DNA of 39,182 nt from Candidatus Altimarinota bacterium (GTDB lineage: Bacteria; Patescibacteriota; Gracilibacteria; UBA4473), in assembly GCA_021736215.1 (NCBI GenBank), contig JAIPGI010000012.1, positions 1 to 39,182 on the forward strand, given 5' to 3'. A model generated the notes under the pieces. It searched no databases. It was not told the DNA's origin and saw only the letters and a program-made list of their open reading frames with translations. Below are positions 23,856 to 32,064 of the stretch, piece by piece; the first letter of the stretch is position 1; every line of letters starts with the position of its first letter. The translations under genes were made by a program, and so were the position numbers.

Positions 23856-24857
23856 ATGCAAGACAAAATCATAGCGGCTCTCAATACCACAGTTGACCAG
23901 ATTTCTTTCCCTGAAAACTTGCCACATTCAAGAGGGAAAGTGAGAGAGAGTTTCCTTTTACCAAATGGAAATAGGATGTTGGTTGTAACCGATAGAATTT
24001 CAGCGTTTGATTTTGTCTTGGGAACAATCCCTTTTAAAGGACAAGTATTAAATCAAATTTCAATATGGTGGTTCCAACAATTACAGGGAGTAGTACCGCA
24101 TCATTTTTTATCATCTCCTGATCCCAATATTTCAATTGTCAAAAATGCGAAACCTCTTCCCATAGAAATAATTGTCCGAGGTTACCTAACGGGGACGACG
24201 AAAACATCGTCATGGTATGCTTATCAAAATTTAGGCAGACAAATTTGTGGCATTGAAATGCCAGAAGGAATGAAAAAAAACCAGAAATTTCCGATACCCT
24301 TAATAACTCCTACGACAAAACCAGACCAAGGTCATGATGAGCCTATCTCTCGTGAAGAAATTATTGCTCGAGGACTTGTTTCAAAAGATATGTATTTCAA
24401 AGTGGAAGAATACGCGCTCAAAATGTTTCAACTCGGACAAGAGATAGCAGCACGAAATGACCTTATTTTGGTAGATACGAAATATGAGATGGGAATTGAT
24501 GAAGAGGGGAATCTCATGGTTATCGATGAAGTTCATACTCCAGATTCTTCCCGTTATTGGATAGCAAATAGTTATGAAGACCATTTCGAACGAGGGGAAG
24601 AACCAGAAATGCTTGATAAAGAGTTTGTGCGTCGAATGATCGTACAAAAGGGTTATGATGTGAATAATCCAAACGAAGATCCCAAAAAATATTTGAGTGA
24701 GGATCTTAGAAAAAGAGCTTCGGAGCGATACATTGAACTTTTCCAGCGTATTACGGGAGTTGATTTTCAGTTTCCGACTAATCTGGATGTTCGTGGACGT
24801 ATAGAAACATATCTCAATGGGTTCCGTCCAATCCCTGGGGTGACGTTGGATGTATGA
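23856..24857 (+). CDS. purC: Phosphoribosylaminoimidazole-succinocarboxamide synthase
   Basis: SAICAR synthase of purine biosynthesis (CAIR + Asp + ATP). 333 aa. Visible: GKVRESFLLPNGNRMLVVTDRISAFDF (shown in two parts GKVRESF and MLVVTDRISAFD), PIEIIVRGYLTGT, ITPTTKPDQGHDEPIS, LVDTKYEMGIDEEG and VIDEVHTPDSSRYW. Longer than bacterial E. coli-type PurC (about 237 aa); this is the longer type related to the yeast enzyme. No other purine genes lie nearby. Ends with TGA. Confidence 0.95.
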   Translation: MQDKIIAALNTTVDQISFPENLPHSRGKVRESFLLPNGNRMLVVTDRISAFDFVLGTIPFKGQVLNQISIWWFQQLQGVVPHHFLSSPDPNISIVKNAKPLPIEIIVRGYLTGTTKTSSWYAYQNLGRQICGIEMPEGMKKNQKFPIPLITPTTKPDQGHDEPISREEIIARGLVSKDMYFKVEEYALKMFQLGQEIAARNDLILVDTKYEMGIDEEGNLMVIDEVHTPDSSRYWIANSYEDHFERGEEPEMLDKEFVRRMIVQKGYDVNNPNEDPKKYLSEDLRKRASERYIELFQRITGVDFQFPTNLDVRGRIETYLNGFRPIPGVTLDV

Positions 24858-24899
24858 AAGTATAAAAAAACATATTTGTGGGTTCTCTGCCACAAATTT

Positions 24900-24920
24900 T
24901 TGAACAAAAAATTTGATTTC
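24900..24920. repeat. Degenerate palindromic repeat copy
   Basis: TTGAACA and the 7-nt loop AAAAATT match the intact copies, but the right arm reads TGATTTC. Confidence 0.5.
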
Positions 24921-24989
24921 TGAATATGCGGGGCATAAAATTCCACTTGAAATTTTAATTCGTAATTTCGCTACTCTCTTAATCTATAT

Positions 24990-25607
24990 ATGAACATGGA
25001 AAGGAAAAAACTCGGTTTTACGCTTATTGAATTGCTCGTGGTGATTGTGATTATTGGTATTTTGGCGACCATTTCTACAGCAACTTTTAAGCAATACTTT
25101 GGAAAAGCTCGGGATGCGGCTCGAAATACTTCGGTTGCGAACGTTACGCTCATGATTAAGGTGGATGGTGCAGATAGATGGGATGATGCAAAATATATTT
25201 ATGATGCAACGGAACTCCAAGCTCTCTTCTCTGCAAACGACTACCGACCACCAAAGGGGGAAAATAATATTTGTTATGTGATTATGATGGCTCCTAATAC
25301 GGATGTAGTGGGTGATGATAATGAATTTGCAGTAGCTACATGGGGGGAAGAAACGAGTACAGAGCTTCCAACGGATCCAGGAGTTATCGTCGATGGGACT
25401 AGTCAGGCAATTACGAATATTATGGCAGCGACTATTGCCCAAGCAGATTTAGGATGTGATGATAATGATTTTGATACACTGTGGACTGCATTTCTCAATG
25501 CTGGTTCAATAGATATGGGACCAAATGGAACTGGTCCAACAGGAGGGTATGTTTATATTGATGGTGCTGGAGTAATCCAACCAGGAGCTGATGCCCCCGC
25601 TCTCTAG
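24990..25607 (+). CDS. Type IV prepilin-like protein 1
   Basis: 205 aa. Class III signal MNMERKKLG followed by FTLIELLVVIVIIGILATI: prepilin peptidase would cut before F, with Glu at +5. Then the typical pseudopilin alpha1 continuation (FKQYFGKARDAARNTSVANV) and a globular domain with cysteines (NNICYVIM and DLGCDDND), a likely disulphide. It ends in a Gly/Pro-rich repeat-like tail. Major/minor pilin or pseudopilin of a type IV pilus or competence apparatus. A paralogue follows at 25702. An alternative start is the ATG at 24996. Confidence 0.88.
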   Translation: MNMERKKLGFTLIELLVVIVIIGILATISTATFKQYFGKARDAARNTSVANVTLMIKVDGADRWDDAKYIYDATELQALFSANDYRPPKGENNICYVIMMAPNTDVVGDDNEFAVATWGEETSTELPTDPGVIVDGTSQAITNIMAATIAQADLGCDDNDFDTLWTAFLNAGSIDMGPNGTGPTGGYVYIDGAGVIQPGADAPAL

Positions 25608-25637
25608 TACAATGGTGAGATTTGATGTTTAAATAAT

Positions 25638-25665
25638 AAAAAGCCCGAAAATTTTCGGGCTTTTT
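25638..25665. terminator. Terminator between the two prepilin genes
   Basis: 28-bp perfect palindrome AAAAAGCCCGAAAA / TTTTCGGGCTTTTT with T run, after the first prepilin gene. The second gene therefore has its own promoter: TACAAT at 25684-25689. Confidence 0.92.
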
Positions 25666-25701
25666 AAAAAAGTATTCTTGAGGTACAATCACGGAAAGAT
25701 A

Positions 25702-26307
25702 ATGCAGAAGAAAAAATTGGGTTTTACCTTAATAGAGATGCTCGTAGTCATTGTGATTATCGGCATTCTTTCGGCTATTTCCACGGCGACACTCAAAAGA
25801 TATTTCTCGCAAGCTCGAGATGCTGCCCGAAAATCAACTATTCAAAATATCACACTGATGCTTAAAATTGATGGAGCGGGGAAATGGACCGACGATAAAT
25901 ATATGTATGATGTTTTTAAATTAAGAAAACTCTTTGAAAAAAACGACTACAAAATACCTCCCTCTCAAAATAGTTATTGCTATCTTCTCGGTATGGGGCA
26001 GGGGAGTGAAATAGTGGGAGATGATAATGAATTTTTTATTACTGTATGGGGAGAACGGAGTGGCTCTGAGGGATTGGGAACCCCAGGTCCTATTGTTGAT
26101 GGGACTCAAACCGCTCGGGTGGCGCTTCAATCTTTTTACGAAGCAGGAGATACCGAAAGATTAGACTTTATGTGTCCAACTGGAAGTATTACTACAAGTT
26201 CTTTTGCGGTTATTCGATCTTTTATGAATCCCGTTTTGGGGAATAATCCTATTTACTTTGGAATCGATAAAGACGGAAAACTTCAAAATTCTGCACCAGG
26301 GCAGTAA
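25702..26307 (+). CDS. Type IV prepilin-like protein 2
   Basis: 201 aa. Leader MQKKKLG then FTLIEMLVVIVIIGILSAI; Glu at +5. Paralogous to the first prepilin over the N-terminal half (the ARDAARKSTIQNITLMLKIDGAGKW region, in parts; YLLGM; IVGDDNEFFITVWGE), with the two C-terminal parts diverging. Two cysteines at similar spacing. Start chosen at the ATG preceded by GGAAAG; an in-frame TTG at 25678 overlaps the promoter. Confidence 0.88.
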   Translation: MQKKKLGFTLIEMLVVIVIIGILSAISTATLKRYFSQARDAARKSTIQNITLMLKIDGAGKWTDDKYMYDVFKLRKLFEKNDYKIPPSQNSYCYLLGMGQGSEIVGDDNEFFITVWGERSGSEGLGTPGPIVDGTQTARVALQSFYEAGDTERLDFMCPTGSITTSSFAVIRSFMNPVLGNNPIYFGIDKDGKLQNSAPGQ

Positions 26308-26315
26308 TCAATTAA

Positions 26316-26389
26316 TAATGAGTAATGAGTAATGAGTAATGAGTAATGAGTAATGAGTAATGAGTAATGAGTAATGAGTAATGAGTAAT
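26316..26389. repeat. Heptamer tandem repeat (TAATGAG)10
   Basis: Ten perfect copies of TAATGAG plus TAAT, immediately followed by the TTGAACA palindrome. Related shorter stretches occur at 3282-3314, 3414-3442 and 30199-30229. Confidence 0.95.
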
Positions 26390-26413
26390 ATTGAACACAT
26401 TTTTTGTTCAATA
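26389..26413. repeat. Palindromic repeat copy (TTGAACA-N7-TGTTCAA family)
   Basis: TATTGAACA, 7-nt loop CATTTTT, TGTTCAATA. It sits directly after the heptamer array. Confidence 0.85.
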
Positions 26414-26421
26414 AAATTAAA

Positions 26422-26450
26422 TTGATAATTGTTTACTGTTCATTGATAAT
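26422..26450 (+). promoter_or_regulatory. Promoter of the truncated sugar-transferase gene
   Basis: TTGATA (26422-26427), 17 bp, GATAAT (26445-26450), 7 bp, ATG at 26458. Same geometry as uppP and trmD. Confidence 0.75.
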
Positions 26451-26457
26451 TGACGAA

Positions 26458-27345
26458 ATGTCGAGAAGTTGGATTTATCTTCGAATTGTACAAATACTTG
26501 TTGACCTTCTCGGGGTGTATGGCGCATTCCTTTTATCCTATTTTCTGAGAGTGGGATGGATATTGTCTACAGACTTTCCTTTCCGACCTTTTGCCTGTGC
26601 GAGTATTTTTTCCGTTATTTTTTGGATTGGTTTTCTTATCCTTTCCAAATACTACCGCATTCCTCCACGATCAGGGGGAAGGGTAGGATATGATTTCCTA
26701 CTTGCTCTTTTGGGAGGAAGTATCGGAGTTGGGCTCATGATAGTTACTTATTTTTTCAGAAGTGAACTTTTTTTCTCACGACTTATTAATATTTATTCAA
26801 TTTTCTTTGGTTCGCTCTTCTTATTTCTTTCACAACTTGTATTCCGATCTCTCATGGCATTGCAAAAAAAACGAGGAAAGGATGTGTATAGAACACTTAT
26901 TGTAGGGGCCAATCGTGTTGCGGAGAAACTAATACAATCTATCGAAACAAATGCCTATGCCCCATATAGGGTTGTTGGGGTCATTGATCCTTATGGACTT
27001 TATAAAAATTCAAAATTCAAAATTTCAAATTCTAAAAAAGATATGGTTCCTCTGTTGGGGAAGCTCGATAAATTAGAGATCGTCTGTCATCAGCAAAAAA
27101 TAACAGCACTTATTCAATGTGATGCTTTCGAACACACCATTAACTTGATTTCTTTTTGTGATGAAAACAATATTAAATTTCAGTTTGATCCGGCTCTCCG
27201 TGGGATATATGAGGAAAACCTACGTATCCGAGAGGTCGCAGGACAAACACTTATTTCATTCGTCCAAAGAGACTATTCGGGAACAAAAAAAACCACCTAT
27301 CGAATAATCGATTGGATTTTACGACAAGTATTTGATGTGGACTAA
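26458..27345 (+). CDS. Truncated polyprenyl-phosphate sugar-1-P transferase (N-terminal half only)
   Basis: 295 aa. Four membrane segments and a Rossmann-like CoA_binding_3-type domain (YRTLIVGANRVAEKLIQSIE, YRVVGVIDP) as in the N-terminal half of WcaJ/EpsL-type initiating transferases. It stops at TTYRIIDWILRQVFDVD, just where the catalytic bacterial sugar transferase domain should begin. That domain is not found downstream; the sequence passes straight into CCCCTCC repeats and the gyrB end. Residues 184-192 come from an AAATTCAAAATTC repeat (27007-27032). Either a decayed gene or a stand-alone regulatory half. Strong leaderless-type promoter. Confidence 0.75.
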   Translation: MSRSWIYLRIVQILVDLLGVYGAFLLSYFLRVGWILSTDFPFRPFACASIFSVIFWIGFLILSKYYRIPPRSGGRVGYDFLLALLGGSIGVGLMIVTYFFRSELFFSRLINIYSIFFGSLFLFLSQLVFRSLMALQKKRGKDVYRTLIVGANRVAEKLIQSIETNAYAPYRVVGVIDPYGLYKNSKFKISNSKKDMVPLLGKLDKLEIVCHQQKITALIQCDAFEHTINLISFCDENNIKFQFDPALRGIYEENLRIREVAGQTLISFVQRDYSGTKKTTYRIIDWILRQVFDVD

Positions 27346-27354
27346 GATATTTTT

Positions 27355-27438
27355 CCCCTCCCTTGACGGGAGGGGATGAAAGGGGAGGGTGTTTTTATAT
27401 CCCCCTCTCCTCATTCCTCTCCCGCTAGGGGAGAGGAA
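27355..27438. repeat. CCCCTCCC / GGGAGGGG repeat cluster
   Basis: Two hairpins, CCCCTCCCTTGACGGGAGGGG (21 bp in all, arms CCCCTCCC/GGGAGGGG) and CCTCTCCCGCTAGGGGAGAGG-like at 27415-27438, between convergent genes. They may serve as a bidirectional terminator. Confidence 0.65.
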
Positions 27439-27447
27439 GTTTTTTTA

Positions 27448-29409
<1,962 letters not shown>

Positions 29410-29419
29410 CTATAACTTT

Positions 29420-29593
29420 TTACAAAGCTTGCATCAATGTTTGAAGAATTTGATTGATAGTTACAAAGAGATATACCTGAATTCCTAGGGTCACCAAAAG
29501 TAATGCGCTAATCGCAACTTGAGTGGCTTTGTTTTTAAATATCTCGTGAGAGAGGAGTAATGTATCGGGAGACGATAAGAAAAACTTTTTCAT
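29420..29593 (-). CDS. Small membrane protein, copy B of a tandem pair
   Basis: 57 aa, MKKFFLSSPDTLLLSHEIFKN (first 21 residues; core motif TLLLSHEIFKN), then one hydrophobic helix (ALLLVTLGIQVYLFV) and a short tail. It aligns along its whole length with the adjacent 63-aa protein (TLLLSxEIFKNxxTQ, then GxQVYLF). Function unknown. The leader would be cytosolic and amphipathic, and the helix could pair or oligomerise in the membrane. No own promoter is obvious. Confidence 0.75.
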   Translation of the reverse strand: MKKFFLSSPDTLLLSHEIFKNKATQVAISALLLVTLGIQVYLFVTINQILQTLMQAL

Positions 29594-29601
29594 TGTTTTT
29601 A

Positions 29602-29793
29602 TTAATTAAGAGCAAGACTCTTGAGCAGCATAATCTTCATGAGGTTATTGAAGACAATAAAGAGATATACCTGAACCCCTATAGTAAAGAAAAGAAGGAG
29701 TGAACTTGTAATAATCTGTGTCACTCGATTTTTGAAAATCTCTCGAGAGAGCAAGAGTGTTTCAGAGCCGAAAGCAGAGACTGTTTTTTTCAT
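29602..29793 (-). CDS. Small membrane protein, copy A of a tandem pair
   Basis: 63 aa: MKKTVSAFGSETLLLSREIF, KNRVTQIITSS, then a hydrophobic segment LLLFFTIGVQVYLFIVF and a C-terminal hydrophobic stretch. Paralogue of the 57-aa gene 8 bp downstream; a local duplication. Promoter TTGAAA (29837-29842), 17 bp, TATAAT (29814-29819). Unknown family; no toxin-antitoxin partner is visible. Confidence 0.75.
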   Translation of the reverse strand: MKKTVSAFGSETLLLSREIFKNRVTQIITSSLLLFFTIGVQVYLFIVFNNLMKIMLLKSLALN

Positions 29794-29813
29794 GAATAAA
29801 TGAAAATCAAGGT

Positions 29814-29842
29814 ATTATACCACAAAATATTTTTCTTTTCAA
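29814..29842 (-). promoter_or_regulatory. Promoter of the small membrane-protein pair
   Basis: TTGAAA, exactly 17 bp, TATAAT on the minus strand; 20-bp leader. Confidence 0.75.
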
Positions 29843-29848
29843 ACATTT

Positions 29849-29876
29849 TTGACCATTTTTTATTTGTCCCTATAAT
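29849..29876 (+). promoter_or_regulatory. ybaB promoter
   Basis: TTGACC (29849-29854), 16 bp, TATAAT (29871-29876). A second -10-like CATAAT at 29884-29889 ends 10 bp before the ATG and could give a leaderless form. Confidence 0.7.
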
Positions 29877-29899
29877 TTTTACACATAATTCTTATTCTT

Positions 29900-30196
29900 A
29901 TGGGACTTTTTGGGCAGGTCGGTGACATGTATAAACTTCAGAAGGAGGCAAAACGAATCAAAGCAGAATTGGCAAAAACTCATATTTTTGCAGAACACGA
30001 GGGTATAAAGGTAACCGTCAATGGCGAACAACAGGTCGTCAGTATTGAGTTTTTGAACGATTCTCTTTTATCAGATAAAAATAAGCTTTCGAAGGCTCTT
30101 ATAGAAGCTCTAAATCGGGCTATGAAGAAAGCTCAAATGGTGGCAGCCGAAAAAATGAAAGCAGTTATGGGCGGATTTCCAGGAATGGGACAGTAA
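29900..30196 (+). CDS. ybaB: YbaB/EbfC family nucleoid-associated protein
   Basis: 98 aa DNA-binding dimer. MGLFGQVGDMYKLQKEAKRIKAEL helix (in part LQKEAKRIKAEL), central strands IKVTVNGEQQVVSIEF, and C-terminal helices ending KMKAVMGGFPGMG, the characteristic glycine/proline-rich tail. In most bacteria it is next to dnaX and recR; here it stands alone before mltG. Confidence 0.93.
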   Translation: MGLFGQVGDMYKLQKEAKRIKAELAKTHIFAEHEGIKVTVNGEQQVVSIEFLNDSLLSDKNKLSKALIEALNRAMKKAQMVAAEKMKAVMGGFPGMGQ

Positions 30197-30198
30197 AC

Positions 30199-30302
30199 AA
30201 TGATTAATGAATAATGAGTAATGAATAATAAAAAAATTTGCTTAAACCTCCCCCTTTGTGCAAAGGCGGGGACCTGCCTGCCGGCAGGCAGGTTGAGGGG
30301 GA
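30199..30302. repeat. Composite repeat between ybaB and mltG
   Basis: A TAATGAG/TAATGAA stretch (30199-30229), then CCTCCCCC ... TGAGGGGG (30247-30302) enclosing the hairpin ACCTGCCTGCC/GGCAGGCAGGT. It could act as the ybaB terminator. Confidence 0.75.
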
Positions 30303-30320
30303 TTTTTTCCGAAATATAAA

Positions 30321-31289
30321 ATGAAAAAATTTATATTGCTTGTGATTCTCTTTATTGGGCTCTACTTTGCAGCTCGAATAGGGATGGTGTGGGATCGTCC
30401 TAATAGTGATTTAACCTCGCGAGTATCTATTGAAATTCCAAAAGGAGCTCCTCTGAGCGAAATTGCAGAAATTCTTTCTGATAAGGACCTGATCCGAGAC
30501 GCTTGGGTCTTTACATTATTTGCTCGCTGGAACGGATTGGCTTCAGAGTTTCAAGCGGGAGAATTTGTCATACAAAGAAATCTAACCTTTGCAGAGATTG
30601 CAGATGTTCTTCAGCACGGAAAAGGAGAAGAAATAAAAATCACTATTCCCGAAGGATATACTATCGCACAAATAGATGATTTATTAGCTAAAAGAAGCCT
30701 TATCCAGGAAGGCGAATTTACAAAATGTGCCAATTTTTGTGAATTCTCTTTTTCAGTACCTTCCTTGGAGGGATATATGTATCCTTCTACTTATTTCGTG
30801 AATCCAAAGACATTTTCAGTGCGATCGTTTATTTCGCGTCTCTATAATACATTTCAAGTTCAGATCGCTCCCCTGCAAAACGATATAGCGGAGTCTGGAA
30901 AAACACTCAACCAGCTTGTCATTATGGCTTCCATGATTGAACGAGAAACCATTACTGAAGAAGAAATGCCAGTGGTTTCTGGCATCCTGTGGAAACGTAT
31001 TCGTGAGGGAATGCAACTAGGGGTGGATGCGACGACACGATATGAACTCAACGATTGGAAACGACCACTCTATACAGAAGATTTTGAAAAAGATTCTCCT
31101 TACAATACTCGTCGTAATTACGGATTGCCACCAACCGCCATTTCTAATCCTAGTTTACCGGCATTTAAGGCCGCTCTTTTTCCTCAAAACACTGAATACT
31201 ACTACTATCTTCACGATATGACGGGACAAGTTCACTATGCACGGGATTTAGACGGACATGTGCAGAATAAGGAAAAGTACTTGTATTAG
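30321..31289 (+). CDS. mltG: Endolytic murein transglycosylase MltG (YceG)
   Basis: Membrane-anchored enzyme that cuts nascent glycan strands. 322 aa: one N-terminal membrane segment (FILLVILFIGLYFAA), LysM-like region (IPKGAPLSEIAEILSDKDLI, in part), then the YceG domain with PSLEGYMYPSTYF, the catalytic glutamate E207 in MASMIERET, GILWKRIREGMQLGVDATTRY (in part GMQLGVDATTRY), YNTRRNYGLPPTAISNPS and a C-terminal YYYLHDMTGQVHYARD. ATG chosen at MKKFILL; no other start is sensible. Confidence 0.96.
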   Translation: MKKFILLVILFIGLYFAARIGMVWDRPNSDLTSRVSIEIPKGAPLSEIAEILSDKDLIRDAWVFTLFARWNGLASEFQAGEFVIQRNLTFAEIADVLQHGKGEEIKITIPEGYTIAQIDDLLAKRSLIQEGEFTKCANFCEFSFSVPSLEGYMYPSTYFVNPKTFSVRSFISRLYNTFQVQIAPLQNDIAESGKTLNQLVIMASMIERETITEEEMPVVSGILWKRIREGMQLGVDATTRYELNDWKRPLYTEDFEKDSPYNTRRNYGLPPTAISNPSLPAFKAALFPQNTEYYYYLHDMTGQVHYARDLDGHVQNKEKYLY

Positions 31290-31357
31290 AGATATTAGAG
31301 AGAGCGAGTATTTGGTAGGGAATATCTAGTATTTTGTACGGGAAATTTCGGTGTTAA

Positions 31358-31390
31358 ATCCCGGGTTCAAGAATACAAAGAACCCGGGAT
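31358..31390. repeat. CCCGGGTTC hairpin downstream of mltG
   Basis: Perfect 11-bp arms ATCCCGGGTTC / GAACCCGGGAT, 11-nt loop. Third copy of the family. It may also end the mltG transcript. Confidence 0.85.
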
Positions 31391-31451
31391 TGGAGATCGA
31401 ATACCAAGGGGTGCATTTACAAAATATTTTTTTTGTGAAGAATGAGAGGAA

Positions 31452-31952
31452 ATGATGAGTGCTTTTCTCGCCTCACAAATTCTCGTTGGAATCGCTTTTC
31501 TCACGGATTTTGTGTCATTCCAATTCAAAGATCGGAAAAAGATTCTCCTCTTTCTCTGCGTTTCGGCGGCCCTCATTTCGGCTCATTATTTTTTATTGGG
31601 GAGAAATACTGCGGGATTACTCGTGAGTATTTCAATTCTTCGTTTTGTTACTTCTTATTTCTCCACGAGAAAAGTTTGGATGTTTTCTATTCTTGGGGTA
31701 ACGCTTCTAGGCTTTGTATATACCTATGCTTCATCTCTTTCGTTCCTTATTCTAATTGCTTTGATGTTGATAACCATTGGTGCTTTTCAAAAAGAAGATA
31801 AATATTTACGAATCCTGATGATGGGAGGAACAATCTTGGTAATCGTTTATAATGCTATTATTTTTAGTCCGATGGCAGTTCTTTTGGAGGGATCATTTTT
31901 CGTGAGCAACTTGATTGGTTACTATCGTTTCTATATAAGAGGAAAGAATTAA
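31452..31952 (+). CDS. YgjV-like inner membrane protein
   Basis: 166 aa with about five to six membrane segments. Start MMSAFLASQILVGIAFLTDF, preceded by GAGAGG. Motifs: FVSFQFKDRKKILLFL, AHYFLLGRNTAGLLVSISILRF (in part AHYFLLGRNTAGL), and a C-terminal LLEGSFFVSNLIGYYRFY, which fit the YgjV family of small membrane proteins of unknown function. No operon partner is clear. Confidence 0.7.
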   Translation: MMSAFLASQILVGIAFLTDFVSFQFKDRKKILLFLCVSAALISAHYFLLGRNTAGLLVSISILRFVTSYFSTRKVWMFSILGVTLLGFVYTYASSLSFLILIALMLITIGAFQKEDKYLRILMMGGTILVIVYNAIIFSPMAVLLEGSFFVSNLIGYYRFYIRGKN

Positions 31953-31975
31953 TGAAAAAGATATTATTCTGTATT

Positions 31976-32054
31976 GTCATGCTGAACCTGTTCCAGCATC
32001 TCCATTCGCCCTCTACAATTTTACTCAGAGATCCTGAAATGAATTCAGGATGAC
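31976..32054. repeat. MITE-like element upstream of the cysteine-rich gene
   Basis: GTCATGCTGAAC...GTTCCAGCAT at the left, ATCCTGAA...TTCAGGATGAC at the right; each side is itself an inverted repeat. It overlaps the in-frame ATG at 32050, which is why the next gene is started at 32065. Confidence 0.65.
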
Positions 32055-32064
32055 AGAAAAGAAA

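Noticed and set aside
24381-24893. 170-aa minus-strand ORF opposite purC
   Set aside because: Antisense shadow of purC with no motif or promoter.
26316-26389. CRISPR array
   Set aside because: The heptamers are contiguous with no spacers, and no cas genes are present.
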